Positions 10,746 to 10,886 of a stretch of 10,886 bases of DNA are shown piece after piece; position 1 is the stretch's first letter, and every line of letters starts with the position of its first letter. The stretch comes from an uncultured Bacteroidota bacterium (GTDB lineage: Bacteria; Bacteroidota; Bacteroidia; Chitinophagales; Chitinophagaceae). The translations under genes were made by a program, and so were the position numbers. The stretch spans positions 1 to 10,886 of the forward strand of contig CAILMA010000262.1 in the NCBI GenBank assembly GCA_903835145.1. Reading direction: 5' to 3'. Under the pieces are notes generated by a model. It was given only the letters and a program-made list of their open reading frames with translations. It did no database searches and was not told the origin of the DNA.

Positions 10746-10886
10746 AAATCTCTCCGTATCCTTGCTCCATGAACAAAAACGACCTACAAAATATGTATAA
10801 TACAAAAAACCGATATTAAGCGGGCATTGTCTATATGTAACACAAGACAATGCGGGTAATCTTTACCCACATACGAAAAAAAAAAT
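10746..10886. repeat. Right copy of 141-nt terminal direct repeat (circle overlap)
   Basis: This exactly duplicates positions 1-141, including the hairpin-forming bases described at 79-123. It should be counted once when the genome is treated as a circle. Position 10745 then joins position 1, and the DnaA-box cluster at 10704-10743 lies directly beside the hairpins at 79-123. Confidence 0.9.

Overview
The window looks like one complete circular viral genome rather than a piece of chromosome. The first 141 bases recur exactly as the last 141 bases, so the underlying molecule is most simply a circle of 10,745 nt. All convincing genes lie on the plus strand, many overlap by a few bases, and many products are very small. 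There is a gene II/X-like rolling-circle replication protein, a probable jelly-roll capsid protein, a run of small membrane proteins, a virion-type peptidoglycan hydrolase, and no visible packaging ATPase or tail gene. This layout fits the internal-lipid, circular ssDNA phages of the FLiP type (Finnlakeviridae), which infect Bacteroidota. Two promoter boxes of the Bacteroidota type (TAnnTTTG) and the AT-rich, Shine-Dalgarno-poor gene starts support a Bacteroidota host. The family assignment is inference from architecture and motifs; no search was run.

Layout: positions 1-333, joined across the circle to 10301-10745, form one non-coding origin-like region of about 780 nt. It holds hairpins, an exact DnaA box inside a dyad, a tandem 13-bp repeat and a GC-rich folded segment. 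Positions 334-3306 are the early/replication module: four small overlapping unknown genes, the 605-residue Rep, and a small zinc-ribbon protein. A promoter at 3304 precedes the virion module (3459-8239): a one-helix membrane protein, the candidate capsid protein with a His-rich tail, small membrane proteins including an extremely Arg-rich one, a terminator at 6512 that divides the module, then four genes coupled by 1-nt stop/start overlaps and ending in the lytic enzyme.

The most notable signal is at the end of the lytic enzyme gene (8215-8293). A T TTT TTC heptamer in the correct phase is followed, after six bases, by a 12-bp stem with one bulge. The -1 frame then stays open for 42 codons, has no usual start codon of its own, and encodes a transmembrane segment. 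This is the arrangement expected for programmed -1 frameshifting, giving a soluble 156-residue enzyme and a 193-residue membrane-anchored form.

Downstream are two tiny basic genes closed by a strong terminator (8622-8651). A one-gene cassette for an exported protein follows, with its own promoter box and terminator (8657-9077). After a 312-nt gap come three small unknown genes ending at a terminator at 10261-10300.
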